Of a stretch of 5,410 nt of DNA, positions 1 to 5,410 are shown in pieces. A model generated the notes under the pieces. That model searched no databases and had not been told where the DNA came from. It saw only the letters and a list, made by a program, of their open reading frames with translations. This DNA comes from Sedimentisphaerales bacterium (GTDB lineage Bacteria > Planctomycetota > Phycisphaerae > Sedimentisphaerales > SM23-30). The stretch is taken from NCBI GenBank assembly GCA_030634605.1, contig DAOWAK010000116.1, positions 1 through 5,410 of the forward strand, given 5' to 3'. Position 1 is the first letter of the stretch, and each line of letters opens with the position of its first letter. Position numbers and translations under genes: made by a program.

Positions 1-1
1 A

Positions 2-2089
2 AGACTGAGCAATTCGGGCCTGGCCGAAGACCTTGTTACCGAAGTCAATCCCCGTTACCTGGATGTCGGTGATGTTCCGGAAGACCTCAGTAAAAAAGTA
101 TCTTTCATTTTCGACAACAACCAGACCACTGACGATCAAGACAATCCAATAATTCCGGGCCGGATTTATATCTGGGTGCAGAACGTCGGCCAATTGGGAT
201 ATAGTTCAAGGAATGAGCAGGGGCAGTTCAGCTCGTTCCAGACGGTATTAACCGCGGATGCAATTGACACCGGCACTGAATTGATCGATCCCCAGATTAC
301 TCAGCTAGCCTGGATGCCGGAGGGTGATTTGTTCGGTCTGGGCTTTAATGGCACCGAGCCGGAACCGGGACAGGACCCACCCAGCCAGAGTTTCGATGAT
401 ACAATTTTGCTGCTGGGCAACACCGCCGGGGACAGTTTCAATCCACAGCCGCAGGTGTCCCTGGACGAACTGTCGCGAATAGCGGTTAACGTTTTGGGAC
501 CGGGCGAGCCGAATGAATTTGTCACCTCAGCTTCAGCCCTTTTCGAGGAAAAACTGGAAAATCTTATCGGCGGCGATTATTTTGTTCAGATAAATTCCCT
601 GGCGGCAGATCAGGGCAATTACGAACTGCTGGTCGCCGTGGATGGTGACCTGCAGAATACTATTGTCGTCAGCGAAGCAAACAGTCCGCAAGAATTCCAG
701 AACATCAATGGTGAGCGTCTGGTGCTGACTTATACCGGACCGGGCCAGGCCGCTCTGCTGGTCAACCAGAAGCCCAGCGGCAAGGTAATCGACCTGGTCA
801 GCCTGACTATCAGCGGCAGTAATGTCAGTTCCGAATTGATCCTGAAAAATCTGGACGAACCGAATAATCTTTCGCTGGAAAAACTGGTTCTTTCCGGCTC
901 GTTCGGCAAGCTGGAATATCCCGGGGCGTTAATAGAGTTAACCAACGATGGCCAAGCCAAAAAACGCGGCATCATTAAAGAAGCTCAGTTGGGCTCGGTT
1001 CGCGATGTTGATGCAGCTGGTTACGCTTTCCTGAAATTCCACGCAGAGCAGATGGGTGATGCAGCAGACCTGGCGAATCAACAGTTCAAGGCTAGATTCC
1101 TGAGCGAACTTGAAGTTGCCGGCGACATTAACAACATGACTTTCTTCGCACCAGACAGCCTCAATCGCTACAGCCGAATTTCGGTGGGGGGCGTTGTGCG
1201 TAGCAGCACTTTTTACGGCAGGATTATCAGCCAACTGCGAGTCCAAAATAACCAACAGCAGGAAATCGCTTTCAATCAGAGTTTTGTTGACCTGCGCACC
1301 CGCGGCGGGGCGCTGCGTGAGTTCCTGGTTGAACAGGGCGATGTCGTCAGCAGCGGAATTTTTGCCGATCGGTTGATTTACCAGGCCCAAATCAGCCGGG
1401 GCAATCTGGAATCGTCCGACATCTTCACTTTCCACCGCCGGAGCAAAATCTATCAGGTAATTGTCGGGGCGACGGACCAGAAAAACGATCAGGAAAACGG
1501 CAATATCATCAACAGCCAGATTGTCAGCCCCTTTATGATTGGCCGGGTACACTCGGATGGACAAATGGACCAGGATTCCAGGATAACCGCCAATCAATTA
1601 CCCGTTTCCCGCATTGGCACCGTCAGTTGTGGTGGCAACTGTGGGGCTACAATATCGACGATGAAACTGAGTTCGGTGCTGGTTGGTTTTGATCGCAACC
1701 ACAGCCGGATCGCCGAAGACGACGATTTTACCGGCAGTGATTTTACCGGCCAGATCACCGCCAGATCACTTTTGAAACTGCTCAACGTAACCGGCCGAAT
1801 CGAAAACGCCCAGATTACCGCTACCGGTTTCAGATCCGGATCAATTATCAGTATTTTCGCCGAAGATGGTTTCATTAACAACAACGTAAGCGCTCGTCAG
1901 ACAATCACCCGAATCATGGTCGGCTATCTCGGCGGCTACCGTAAAAACCTCATCAACAACCAGGCCGACGCCAGCGGAACCATCTCAACCAGACGCTTGG
2001 GCCGAATATACTACACCGGCAACGGCAGCGGATTGAATCTGAACGGAGTCAGGTTCAGCGGCCCGGTGGTCGATGACGTGCCTAACTAG
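2..2089 (+). CDS. Large repeat-rich, probably secreted protein of unknown function (5' partial)
   Basis: The frame is open from the first bases of the window to TAG at 2087-2089 and gives 695 residues. The GTG at 176 is internal, because the same frame continues upstream with ordinary coding sequence, so the true start and any signal peptide lie outside the window. Residues about 1-370 are beta-rich and have no domain I can name. From about residue 374 (position 1121) to the end, the protein consists of roughly a dozen degenerate units of about 18-30 residues. Each has a core like I-[ST]-[AT] followed a few residues later by alternating aliphatic residues and then G or N turns; examples are QITARSLLKLLNV, QITATGFRSGSIISIF and GTISTRRLGRIYY. 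This pattern suggests a right-handed beta-helix or similar solenoid. The only cysteines I see are a CGGNC pair (codons at 1628 and 1640). The C-terminus, ending GPVVDDVPN, shows no PEP-CTERM or other sorting signal. Adhesin, surface-structure or polysaccharide-binding roles are possible but unproven. It converges with the operon to its right. Confidence 0.88.
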   Translation, partial: RLSNSGLAEDLVTEVNPRYLDVGDVPEDLSKKVSFIFDNNQTTDDQDNPIIPGRIYIWVQNVGQLGYSSRNEQGQFSSFQTVLTADAIDTGTELIDPQITQLAWMPEGDLFGLGFNGTEPEPGQDPPSQSFDDTILLLGNTAGDSFNPQPQVSLDELSRIAVNVLGPGEPNEFVTSASALFEEKLENLIGGDYFVQINSLAADQGNYELLVAVDGDLQNTIVVSEANSPQEFQNINGERLVLTYTGPGQAALLVNQKPSGKVIDLVSLTISGSNVSSELILKNLDEPNNLSLEKLVLSGSFGKLEYPGALIELTNDGQAKKRGIIKEAQLGSVRDVDAAGYAFLKFHAEQMGDAADLANQQFKARFLSELEVAGDINNMTFFAPDSLNRYSRISVGGVVRSSTFYGRIISQLRVQNNQQQEIAFNQSFVDLRTRGGALREFLVEQGDVVSSGIFADRLIYQAQISRGNLESSDIFTFHRRSKIYQVIVGATDQKNDQENGNIINSQIVSPFMIGRVHSDGQMDQDSRITANQLPVSRIGTVSCGGNCGATISTMKLSSVLVGFDRNHSRIAEDDDFTGSDFTGQITARSLLKLLNVTGRIENAQITATGFRSGSIISIFAEDGFINNNVSARQTITRIMVGYLGGYRKNLINNQADASGTISTRRLGRIYYTGNGSGLNLNGVRFSGPVVDDVPN

Positions 2090-2219
2090 TTCCTGTTGCG
2101 GAAACGACTTTTTGTCATTCCCGCGAAAGCGGGAATCCAGTATTTCGGCCCAAAAACATGTTTTCGCTAATGTACGAAATTGCATGACACAAAAAAACGT
2201 CTTTCCGCAACAGATACTA
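2087..2219. repeat. MITE-like inverted-repeat element between convergent stop codons
   Basis: The left end (TAGTTCCTGTTGCGGAAA, 2087-2104) matches the reverse complement of the right end (2202-2219) at 16 of 18 positions, with a perfect 12-base core CTGTTGCGGAAA (2093-2104 against 2202-2213). The similarity continues inward, with small gaps, to GTCAT at 2114-2118 against ATGAC at 2184-2188. The heptamer CTAACTA occurs just outside at 2082-2088 and 2217-2223 and could be a target-site duplication; a TA duplication of the IS630/mariner type fits as well, so the exact ends are uncertain. The interior has no significant reading frame. The element carries a 20-bp central palindrome, a perfect AAAACATGTTTT palindrome (2153-2164) and an ATTTCG/CGAAAT pair (2142-2147/2175-2180). 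The whole could fold into one long hairpin. It overlaps the stop codon of the gene on its left and abuts that of the gene on its right. Confidence 0.75.
2117..2136. repeat. 20-bp palindrome ATTCCC-N8-GGGAAT (dRS3-like / 'RFRGND' repeat)
   Basis: ATTCCCGC and GCGGGAAT are perfect inverted arms around GAAA. The plus-strand RNA would therefore be an 8-bp stem capped by a GNRA-type tetraloop. The pattern equals the ATTCCC-N8-GGGAAT consensus of the neisserial dRS3 repeat. The flanked form, GTCAT before and CCAG after, is a dispersed intergenic repeat known in many bacteria. Its chance translations, FPRKRESS on one strand and LDSRFRGNDK on the other, are commonly misannotated as protein. Here it is nested inside the larger element at 2087-2219. 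No U-tract follows it on either strand, so it is not a canonical terminator by itself. Confidence 0.85.
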
Positions 2220-2220
2220 A

Positions 2221-3015
2221 CTAATTTTCATTGGACAATGGTTCTGAAACGGACAGATAAGGCGCAACGTATTTTTTCGTCCAGTCGTAGCTCATGATAG
2301 TGGCGTGGCCCCCAAAATGACCAGTGGAAATCATTTCCGATGACCAGAAAATCTGCTCCAGCTGTTCACGCATCTCAGCATCGGGAACCGCCAGGTCCGG
2401 GTCAAAACCATCCTTGCCCGCCGAATTGGTATAGCTTCGGTCAATGGTCCCCAAAACGCTGGTCCCCACTCCCAACATAAACCAGTCCCGCTCAGAACAA
2501 AAGTTGATGATCTTCCCGTCAACTCTTTCCAACGCTCGGCTAAGATCGTAGTCGGGACTTACCGCGCCATGAATGAGAATGATGTTACGCAACCTGACAT
2601 CTTCCGGCAGTTCCTCAGCCACCATCAGGGCGACGCCTGCTCCACCGGAATAGGCCACCAGGTCAATCGGTCGGCTGGGCCAGTCTTTGCAATATTCTGT
2701 GATTTGCTCGGCGTCGCCAACGGCATCCTCCCTGTTCGCTTTGTAATCGGTCAGGTTCAGCACCCAGCCGAATGGCCACCGCCATTGATGAGTGCGAATT
2801 GCACCTTCCGCACCGCCATCACGCAATGCCCGGCGTGGTTCCCCAAGGGACCATTCGCCCCCTTCGATACCGGGAAACATCCAGATAAGCCCCTTACTTA
2901 GCTGTTCTGCGGTGGGTTGCGGCGCCTGGCATCCCGATAAGATCAGCCACCCAAACAACACACAAGCTATCACGCAGCAATGATGTCGGTTTAATCCTGT
3001 CGTTATTGATGCCAT
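2221..3015 (-). CDS. Lipoprotein with alpha/beta-hydrolase-like fold, substrate unknown
   Basis: This encodes 264 residues. The N-terminus is a lipoprotein signal: basic residues up to H12, a hydrophobic stretch at 13-28, and lipobox LSGC with the lipidated Cys at 29 followed by Gln, so export and anchoring at the cell envelope are expected. The mature part has a beta-strand-turn start (GLIWMFPGIEGG, 42-53). A nucleophile-elbow-like motif, DLVAYSGGAG, places Ser at 123; the usual first Gly of GxSxG is Ala here. The strand NFCSERDWF (171-179) offers Asp177 as the acid. STGHFGGH (230-237) offers His233 or His237. Order and spacing fit a Ser-Asp-His hydrolase, but activity and substrate are inference. 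The ATG is the first possible start because the codon before it is TAG. It begins 7 bases after the mutase stop and the nearest SD-like GGTGGA is 14 bases away, so translational coupling with the mutase is likely. It is the last gene of the operon, and its stop meets the inverted-repeat element. Confidence 0.85.
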   Translation of the reverse strand: MASITTGLNRHHCCVIACVLFGWLILSGCQAPQPTAEQLSKGLIWMFPGIEGGEWSLGEPRRALRDGGAEGAIRTHQWRWPFGWVLNLTDYKANREDAVGDAEQITEYCKDWPSRPIDLVAYSGGAGVALMVAEELPEDVRLRNIILIHGAVSPDYDLSRALERVDGKIINFCSERDWFMLGVGTSVLGTIDRSYTNSAGKDGFDPDLAVPDAEMREQLEQIFWSSEMISTGHFGGHATIMSYDWTKKYVAPYLSVSEPLSNEN

Positions 3016-3022
3016 CTATGTT

Positions 3023-4399
3023 TTAATGGTCCACCGGATTGCCGAGCAGAGCTTTGAGTTCACTCAGCTTGGTTGCCAGGGTCTTCGCAGTCTTGGCTTC
3101 GATGTTCAGCCGCAGCAGAGGCTCGGTATTGCTCGGGCGGCAATTGAACCACCAGTCGGGGTATTGAATAGTGACGCCGTCGAGATGATCGATTTCGCCG
3201 TCAGCATATTTCGCCGCCAGCGAATCCATCATAGCTTGCTTGTCTTCCACTTCAAAGTTCATTTCGCCGCTGGAATGATAACACATCAACGGCTTGAGCA
3301 GTTCGCTCAGAGGCTTATCGGTCGCCGAAAGAATGTTCAGCATGTGCACCAGCGTAATCATGCCGCTGTCAGCGAAGAAATTATCGCGATAATAAAAATG
3401 GCCGCTCAGCTCGCCGCCGAAAACACCTTTGGTGTCTTTGAGGGTTTTCTTCATAAACGAATGGCCCACCCGTTCGCATCGGGGCTGCCCGCCACATTTC
3501 TGAATCTGCTCTTTAACAATCCAACTGGAACGCAAATCGTAAATAACCGTCGAGCCGGGACTTTTTTCCAGAAAATACTCCGCCAGAAACGCGGTTATAA
3601 TGTCACAGCCGATGGATTTGCCGGTTTCATCAATAACCATCAACCTGTCGGCGTCGCCGTCGAAACAAAGCCCCAAATCCACATTCTTGTCGATAACCGT
3701 CTGTTTCAATTCCGCCAGGTTGGCTTCAACCAGCGGATTGGGATCGTGTTTGAATGTGCCGTTGTACTCAAAATTCAAAGCGGTAATATCCAGGTCGAGA
3801 TCACCAAAAATCAAGGGCACCCACTTGCCTGCCATGCCGTTGGACGCGTCGATAACCACTTTCAACTTCTTGATGTTGTTGTTGAGAAAACTCAGCACAT
3901 GGCGGCGGTAAGGCTCGGTAAGGTCCTGAGTAGTGATGGTCCCCTCCCCGGCTGCTACGGTATGACGCAGAGCGGTTGCGATGTGCTTGATCTCCTGTAA
4001 ACCGGTTTGACCGCTGACCGGGCGGGCTTTCTGGGCGCTGATCTTAAAGCCGTTGTAAGCAGCGGGATTGTGGCTGGCGGTCACCTGCACCCCGCCGCAG
4101 CTGCCCAGGTGATTGATAGCAAAGTAAATCTGCGGCGTGTCGATCATGCCGATGTCAATCACGTTGGCGCCGGAACCGGTCATGCCCTCCATAAGGGCCT
4201 GGGCCAAAGCCGGGCTGTGCTCGCGCATGTCGCGGCCGATGATTAACGATTGCGAATTGATCTGGCCGCGTTCATAACCATGCAGCAAAGACCGCAGAAA
4301 CTGGGCGGTGGCATGGCCAATTTTCCAGGCGGCGTCTTCGTCAACCTGCTGACCGTAAAGTCCGCGAATGTCATAAGCTTTAAAAATCGATTCGTCCAC
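3023..4399 (-). CDS. manB: Phosphomannomutase/phosphoglucomutase
   Basis: This 458-residue protein has the full length of the alpha-D-phosphohexomutase family. It interconverts hexose 6-phosphate and hexose 1-phosphate (mannose and/or glucose) in the cytoplasm through a phosphoserine intermediate, feeding nucleotide-sugar and envelope polysaccharide synthesis. All four domain signatures are visible: N-terminal SIFKAYDIRG (4-13); the active-site loop TASHNPAAYNG with phosphoserine Ser109; metal-binding DGDADR (247-252); the sugar-recognition loop GGELSGH (328-334); and the phosphate-binding loop RPSNTEPLLR (421-430). ARPVSGQTGL (125-134) resembles E. coli ManB/CpsG, while GELSGH is closer to the bifunctional AlgC type, so specificity for mannose versus glucose is open. 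The start is GTG, chosen because the conserved N-terminal motif follows at once and an SD-like AAAGG (4409-4413) sits 9 bases upstream. It lies 16 bases after the four-cysteine gene and 7 bases before the lipoprotein gene. Confidence 0.96.
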   Translation of the reverse strand: MDESIFKAYDIRGLYGQQVDEDAAWKIGHATAQFLRSLLHGYERGQINSQSLIIGRDMREHSPALAQALMEGMTGSGANVIDIGMIDTPQIYFAINHLGSCGGVQVTASHNPAAYNGFKISAQKARPVSGQTGLQEIKHIATALRHTVAAGEGTITTQDLTEPYRRHVLSFLNNNIKKLKVVIDASNGMAGKWVPLIFGDLDLDITALNFEYNGTFKHDPNPLVEANLAELKQTVIDKNVDLGLCFDGDADRLMVIDETGKSIGCDIITAFLAEYFLEKSPGSTVIYDLRSSWIVKEQIQKCGGQPRCERVGHSFMKKTLKDTKGVFGGELSGHFYYRDNFFADSGMITLVHMLNILSATDKPLSELLKPLMCYHSSGEMNFEVEDKQAMMDSLAAKYADGEIDHLDGVTIQYPDWWFNCRPSNTEPLLRLNIEAKTAKTLATKLSELKALLGNPVDH

Positions 4400-4415
4400 T
4401 ACCCTTCGCCTTTCT

Positions 4416-4766
4416 TTACAAATTCAAAGTCTCATCATTATCGTCGTCTTGGCCAAGCCGGTCGTCCTGGTCGTCCTGGTCATCAAGGCCGTCCGGATCG
4501 TCGTAATTGGATTTCCAGCTGTCCGCTTCATCAACATCATCCATTTCCCGTTTCATCATTTCAAACATTTTTTCCTGCATCGGCGCCAACTTCTGATACC
4601 AGCCCAGCGTCACCTGATACGCCTGCAGCAGACCGTCCAACCGCATCAACTGCCATTTCTCCAGACAGGCCGGTTCTTTGATATTGCTGAACGGATTGCA
4701 CAGCAGCGTAATTCGGCCGTTTTTCTCATCTCGCCGAAAGAGTTCACAGTCCTGACATTGCAGCAT
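4416..4766 (-). CDS. Small conserved-looking protein with four cysteines and an acidic Asp-rich tail
   Basis: This encodes 116 residues with no named family that I recognise. The N-terminal part has Cys4, Cys7, Cys23 and Cys34 (CxxC-x15-C-x10-C), a plausible zinc or metal site. The segment CNPFSNIKEPACLEKWQL has the look of a conserved motif. Residues about 36-75 (EKWQLMRLDGLLQAYQVTL, then YQKLAPMQEKMFEMMKREM) are predicted helical and amphipathic. The tail from residue 76 is strongly acidic, with DDQDDQDD repeats, and is probably disordered. There is no signal peptide or membrane segment, so it should be cytoplasmic. The start is ATG with a good SD, GGAGA (4772-4776), 5 bases upstream. It is the first gene of the operon with the mutase (16-base gap). 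The partnership hints at a conserved neighbourhood, but no function can be assigned. The cysteine pattern, SD and operon fit argue that it is real. Confidence 0.82.
   Translation of the reverse strand: MLQCQDCELFRRDEKNGRITLLCNPFSNIKEPACLEKWQLMRLDGLLQAYQVTLGWYQKLAPMQEKMFEMMKREMDDVDEADSWKSNYDDPDGLDDQDDQDDRLGQDDDNDETLNL
4460..4486 (-). repeat. 9-bp in-frame tandem repeat encoding Asp-Asp-Gln
   Basis: GGTCGTCCT occurs twice back to back (4460-4468, 4469-4477), followed by a diverged third copy, GGTCATCAA (4478-4486). Read on the minus strand it encodes the DDQ/DDR/DDL part of the acidic tail of the four-cysteine protein. The unit is a multiple of three, so copy-number change would lengthen or shorten the tail without breaking the frame. 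Confidence 0.8.
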
Positions 4767-4956
4767 GACCGTCTCCAGATGAAATATTCTATGCAGATTA
4801 TTAATCCGCGAGCCTCAAAATCACACAGTAAGCTATGTACCGCCAAAATTCAAGGTATTTGCCCGCCTTCTGAAATACTGTCGTTTTTAGCAAAACAACG
4901 GGTTCAGACGTAAAAGTTCCCCTTTTAAGGTTAAACTGCCGTTCTGGCCGGCGCAT
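4767..4956. other. Intergenic region upstream of the mutase operon, no gene seen
   Basis: This stretch separates the flgM terminator from the four-cysteine gene and must hold the operon promoter if the three genes are transcribed alone. No reading frame here has a good start context. The best minus-strand promoter guess, TTGAAT and TACTGT with a 17-base spacer (minus strand, about 4853-4825), is weak at the -10. A GTATTT/AAATAC inverted pair (4855-4860/4873-4878) is the only local dyad I noticed, and it is short. No tRNA, riboswitch or clear operator was recognised. Confidence 0.5.
4772..4776 (-). promoter_or_regulatory. Shine-Dalgarno site for the four-cysteine protein gene
   Basis: On the minus strand GGAGA lies 5 bases before the ATG at 4766-4764. 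It supports this start and identifies the gene as independently translated at the head of the operon. Confidence 0.7.
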
Positions 4957-4986
4957 AAAAAAGGGCAGGCCAATTTGACCTGCCCT
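4957..4986 (-). terminator. Rho-independent terminator downstream of flgM
   Basis: On the minus strand AGGGCAGGTC pairs with GGCCTGCCCT (4986-4977 with 4971-4962) around an AAATT loop. This is a 10-bp stem with one G-U wobble, followed directly by six T residues (4962-4957). In the plus-strand RNA the wobble becomes a C-A mismatch and the U-tract is missing, so the signal is directional. It lies about 35 bases past the flgM stop and ends that transcript before the mutase operon. Confidence 0.9.
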
Positions 4987-5021
4987 CTCACGAAAATGGG
5001 AATTTAATAATTCGCAGGACC

Positions 5022-5309
5022 CTATTCCTGCAAATATTCGTTCATAAAGTTATCCATCGCCGCCGAAAGTTTCTCATCGGTGTCATAATTGCCCTGAGCG
5101 ATGGCCTGGAGGCCTTGCCCCACTTTTGCCGCCCGTATATCCGGCATTTGAGAAATTTTACTCAACAAACGGGCTACATTGCTGATTTCCACCTGATCTG
5201 CCCGGCTCGATGGTGATGGGTCGGATTTGGCTTGACCGGCTTCGTTATTCATACCCAAGTTTATCGGCGTGGCGCCTCTAAAGCCATTAATACCATAAAT
5301 GTTTGTCAT
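5022..5309 (-). CDS. flgM: FlgM-family anti-sigma-28 factor
   Basis: This encodes 95 residues, the usual FlgM size. FlgM binds the flagellar sigma factor FliA (sigma-28) in the cytoplasm and blocks late flagellar gene transcription until the finished hook-basal body exports it. Residues 1-35 are Gly/Asn/Ser/Pro-rich and probably disordered, as in other FlgM proteins. The C-terminal domain starts with ADQVEISNVARLLSKI (37-52), the D-x-V-x-IS-x2-A signature. It continues with DIRAAKVGQGLQAIAQGNYDTD (57-78), which matches the family pattern of D-x-R, then V, then I-x2-G-x-Y-x2-D. It ends in the helix LSAAMDNFMNEYL (81-93). The start is ATG with GAAGGA (5319-5324) 9 bases upstream. The gene is followed by a strong terminator, so it is the last gene of its transcript. 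A few other short regulators share this fold, but FlgM is the best fit. Confidence 0.88.
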   Translation of the reverse strand: MTNIYGINGFRGATPINLGMNNEAGQAKSDPSPSSRADQVEISNVARLLSKISQMPDIRAAKVGQGLQAIAQGNYDTDEKLSAAMDNFMNEYLQE

Positions 5310-5318
5310 AAGAGTGTT

Positions 5319-5324
5319 TCCTTC
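5319..5324 (-). promoter_or_regulatory. Shine-Dalgarno site for flgM
   Basis: GAAGGA on the minus strand lies 9 bases before the flgM ATG. It overlaps the TGA (5325-5323) of the reading frame entering from the right, an arrangement typical within operons. Confidence 0.6.
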
Positions 5325-5409
5325 AATTATTCTGCAAATCTCTTACCCCGGGGCTACCTGCCCGCACCACAACATATGGTAACGGTTTACCCCAGATAAC
5401 CTGATCCTT
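5323..5409 (-). CDS. Possible 3' end of an upstream gene (28 residues visible)
   Basis: One minus-strand frame is open from the right edge of the window and ends at TGA 5325-5323, 13 bases before the flgM ATG. The visible tail, KDQVIWGKPLPYVVVRAGSP followed by GVRDLQNN, has a plausible protein composition, and its stop lies in the flgM ribosome binding site as expected for an operon neighbour. A flagellar gene would be likely upstream of flgM, but I do not recognise the tail. A second frame is also open for 21 codons, so chance openness cannot be excluded over this length. Confidence 0.3.
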   Translation of the reverse strand, partial: KDQVIWGKPLPYVVVRAGSPGVRDLQNN

Positions 5410-5410
5410 G

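Noticed and set aside
176..178. GTG as the start of the large protein
   Set aside because: The same frame is open and protein-like for 58 codons upstream to the window edge, so this is an internal Val.
938..1597. 219-residue minus-strand reading frame
   Set aside because: It lies wholly inside the large plus-strand gene, has no family motif, and is explained as an antisense shadow of a biased coding region.
2073..2297. 74-residue plus-strand frame containing FPRKRESS, and the reverse frame with LDSRFRGNDK
   Set aside because: These are well-known spurious translations of the intergenic palindrome repeat, not proteins.
3026..4000. 324-residue plus-strand reading frame
   Set aside because: It is antisense to the mutase, whose active-site motifs prove the minus-strand frame; the plus frame shows no motifs.
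4646..4846. 66-residue minus-strand frame overlapping the start of the four-cysteine gene
   Set aside because: It is out of frame with the better-supported gene, has no good SD, and its composition is unremarkable.
4449..4913. 154-residue plus-strand reading frame
   Set aside because: It is antisense to the four-cysteine gene and runs into the intergenic region; composition is Phe/His/Gln-rich in a way typical of a shadow, and it has no supporting motif.
5335..5353. Sigma-54-like GG-N10-GC (GGTAAGAGATTTGC on the minus strand) before flgM
   Set aside because: Only the GG/GC spacing and TTTGCA fit; transcription would start within the flgM Shine-Dalgarno site, and the stretch may be coding.
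5346..5391. CCCCGGGG palindrome and GGTAA-N4-TTACC dyad near the right edge
   Set aside because: Short dyads within a possibly coding stretch; no known operator matched and chance is a sufficient explanation.

Overview
The window reads like a chromosome segment of a flagellated, Gram-negative-type bacterium of moderate GC content. The mix of genes is most reminiscent of Planctomycetota, perhaps class Phycisphaerae: a large secreted beta-repeat protein, a lipoprotein hydrolase, a small four-cysteine protein beside a phosphomannomutase, and a short FlgM-like protein. This placement is inferred from protein style; there is no rRNA or other marker gene to fix it.

Layout: positions 2-2089 (+) hold the 3' part of a gene for a large protein whose last ~320 residues are degenerate short repeats that look like a beta-solenoid. 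Its start lies left of the window. Positions 2087-2219 are a compact non-coding element with imperfect terminal inverted repeats and a central 20-bp palindrome. It sits exactly between the converging stop codons of the first gene and the next one. Positions 4766 down to 2221 (-) form a likely three-gene operon read right to left: a four-cysteine, acidic-tailed small protein, a phosphomannomutase/phosphoglucomutase (ManB/AlgC type), and a lipoprotein with an alpha/beta-hydrolase-like nucleophile motif. The gaps are 16 and 7 bases. Positions 4767-5021 are intergenic and carry a strong minus-strand Rho-independent terminator (4957-4986). Positions 5309-5022 (-) encode a FlgM-family anti-sigma-28 factor. 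Before it, a minus-strand reading frame runs in from the right edge and stops inside the flgM ribosome binding site; it may be the tail of an upstream gene in the same operon.

Functionally, the mutase would supply mannose-1-phosphate or glucose-1-phosphate for envelope or exopolysaccharide sugars. The lipoprotein would act at the envelope. FlgM would couple late flagellar gene expression to assembly of the hook-basal body. No complete novel system is evident. The most unusual items are the MITE-like element between the two stop codons and the solenoid-like repeat protein with a single CxxxC pair.
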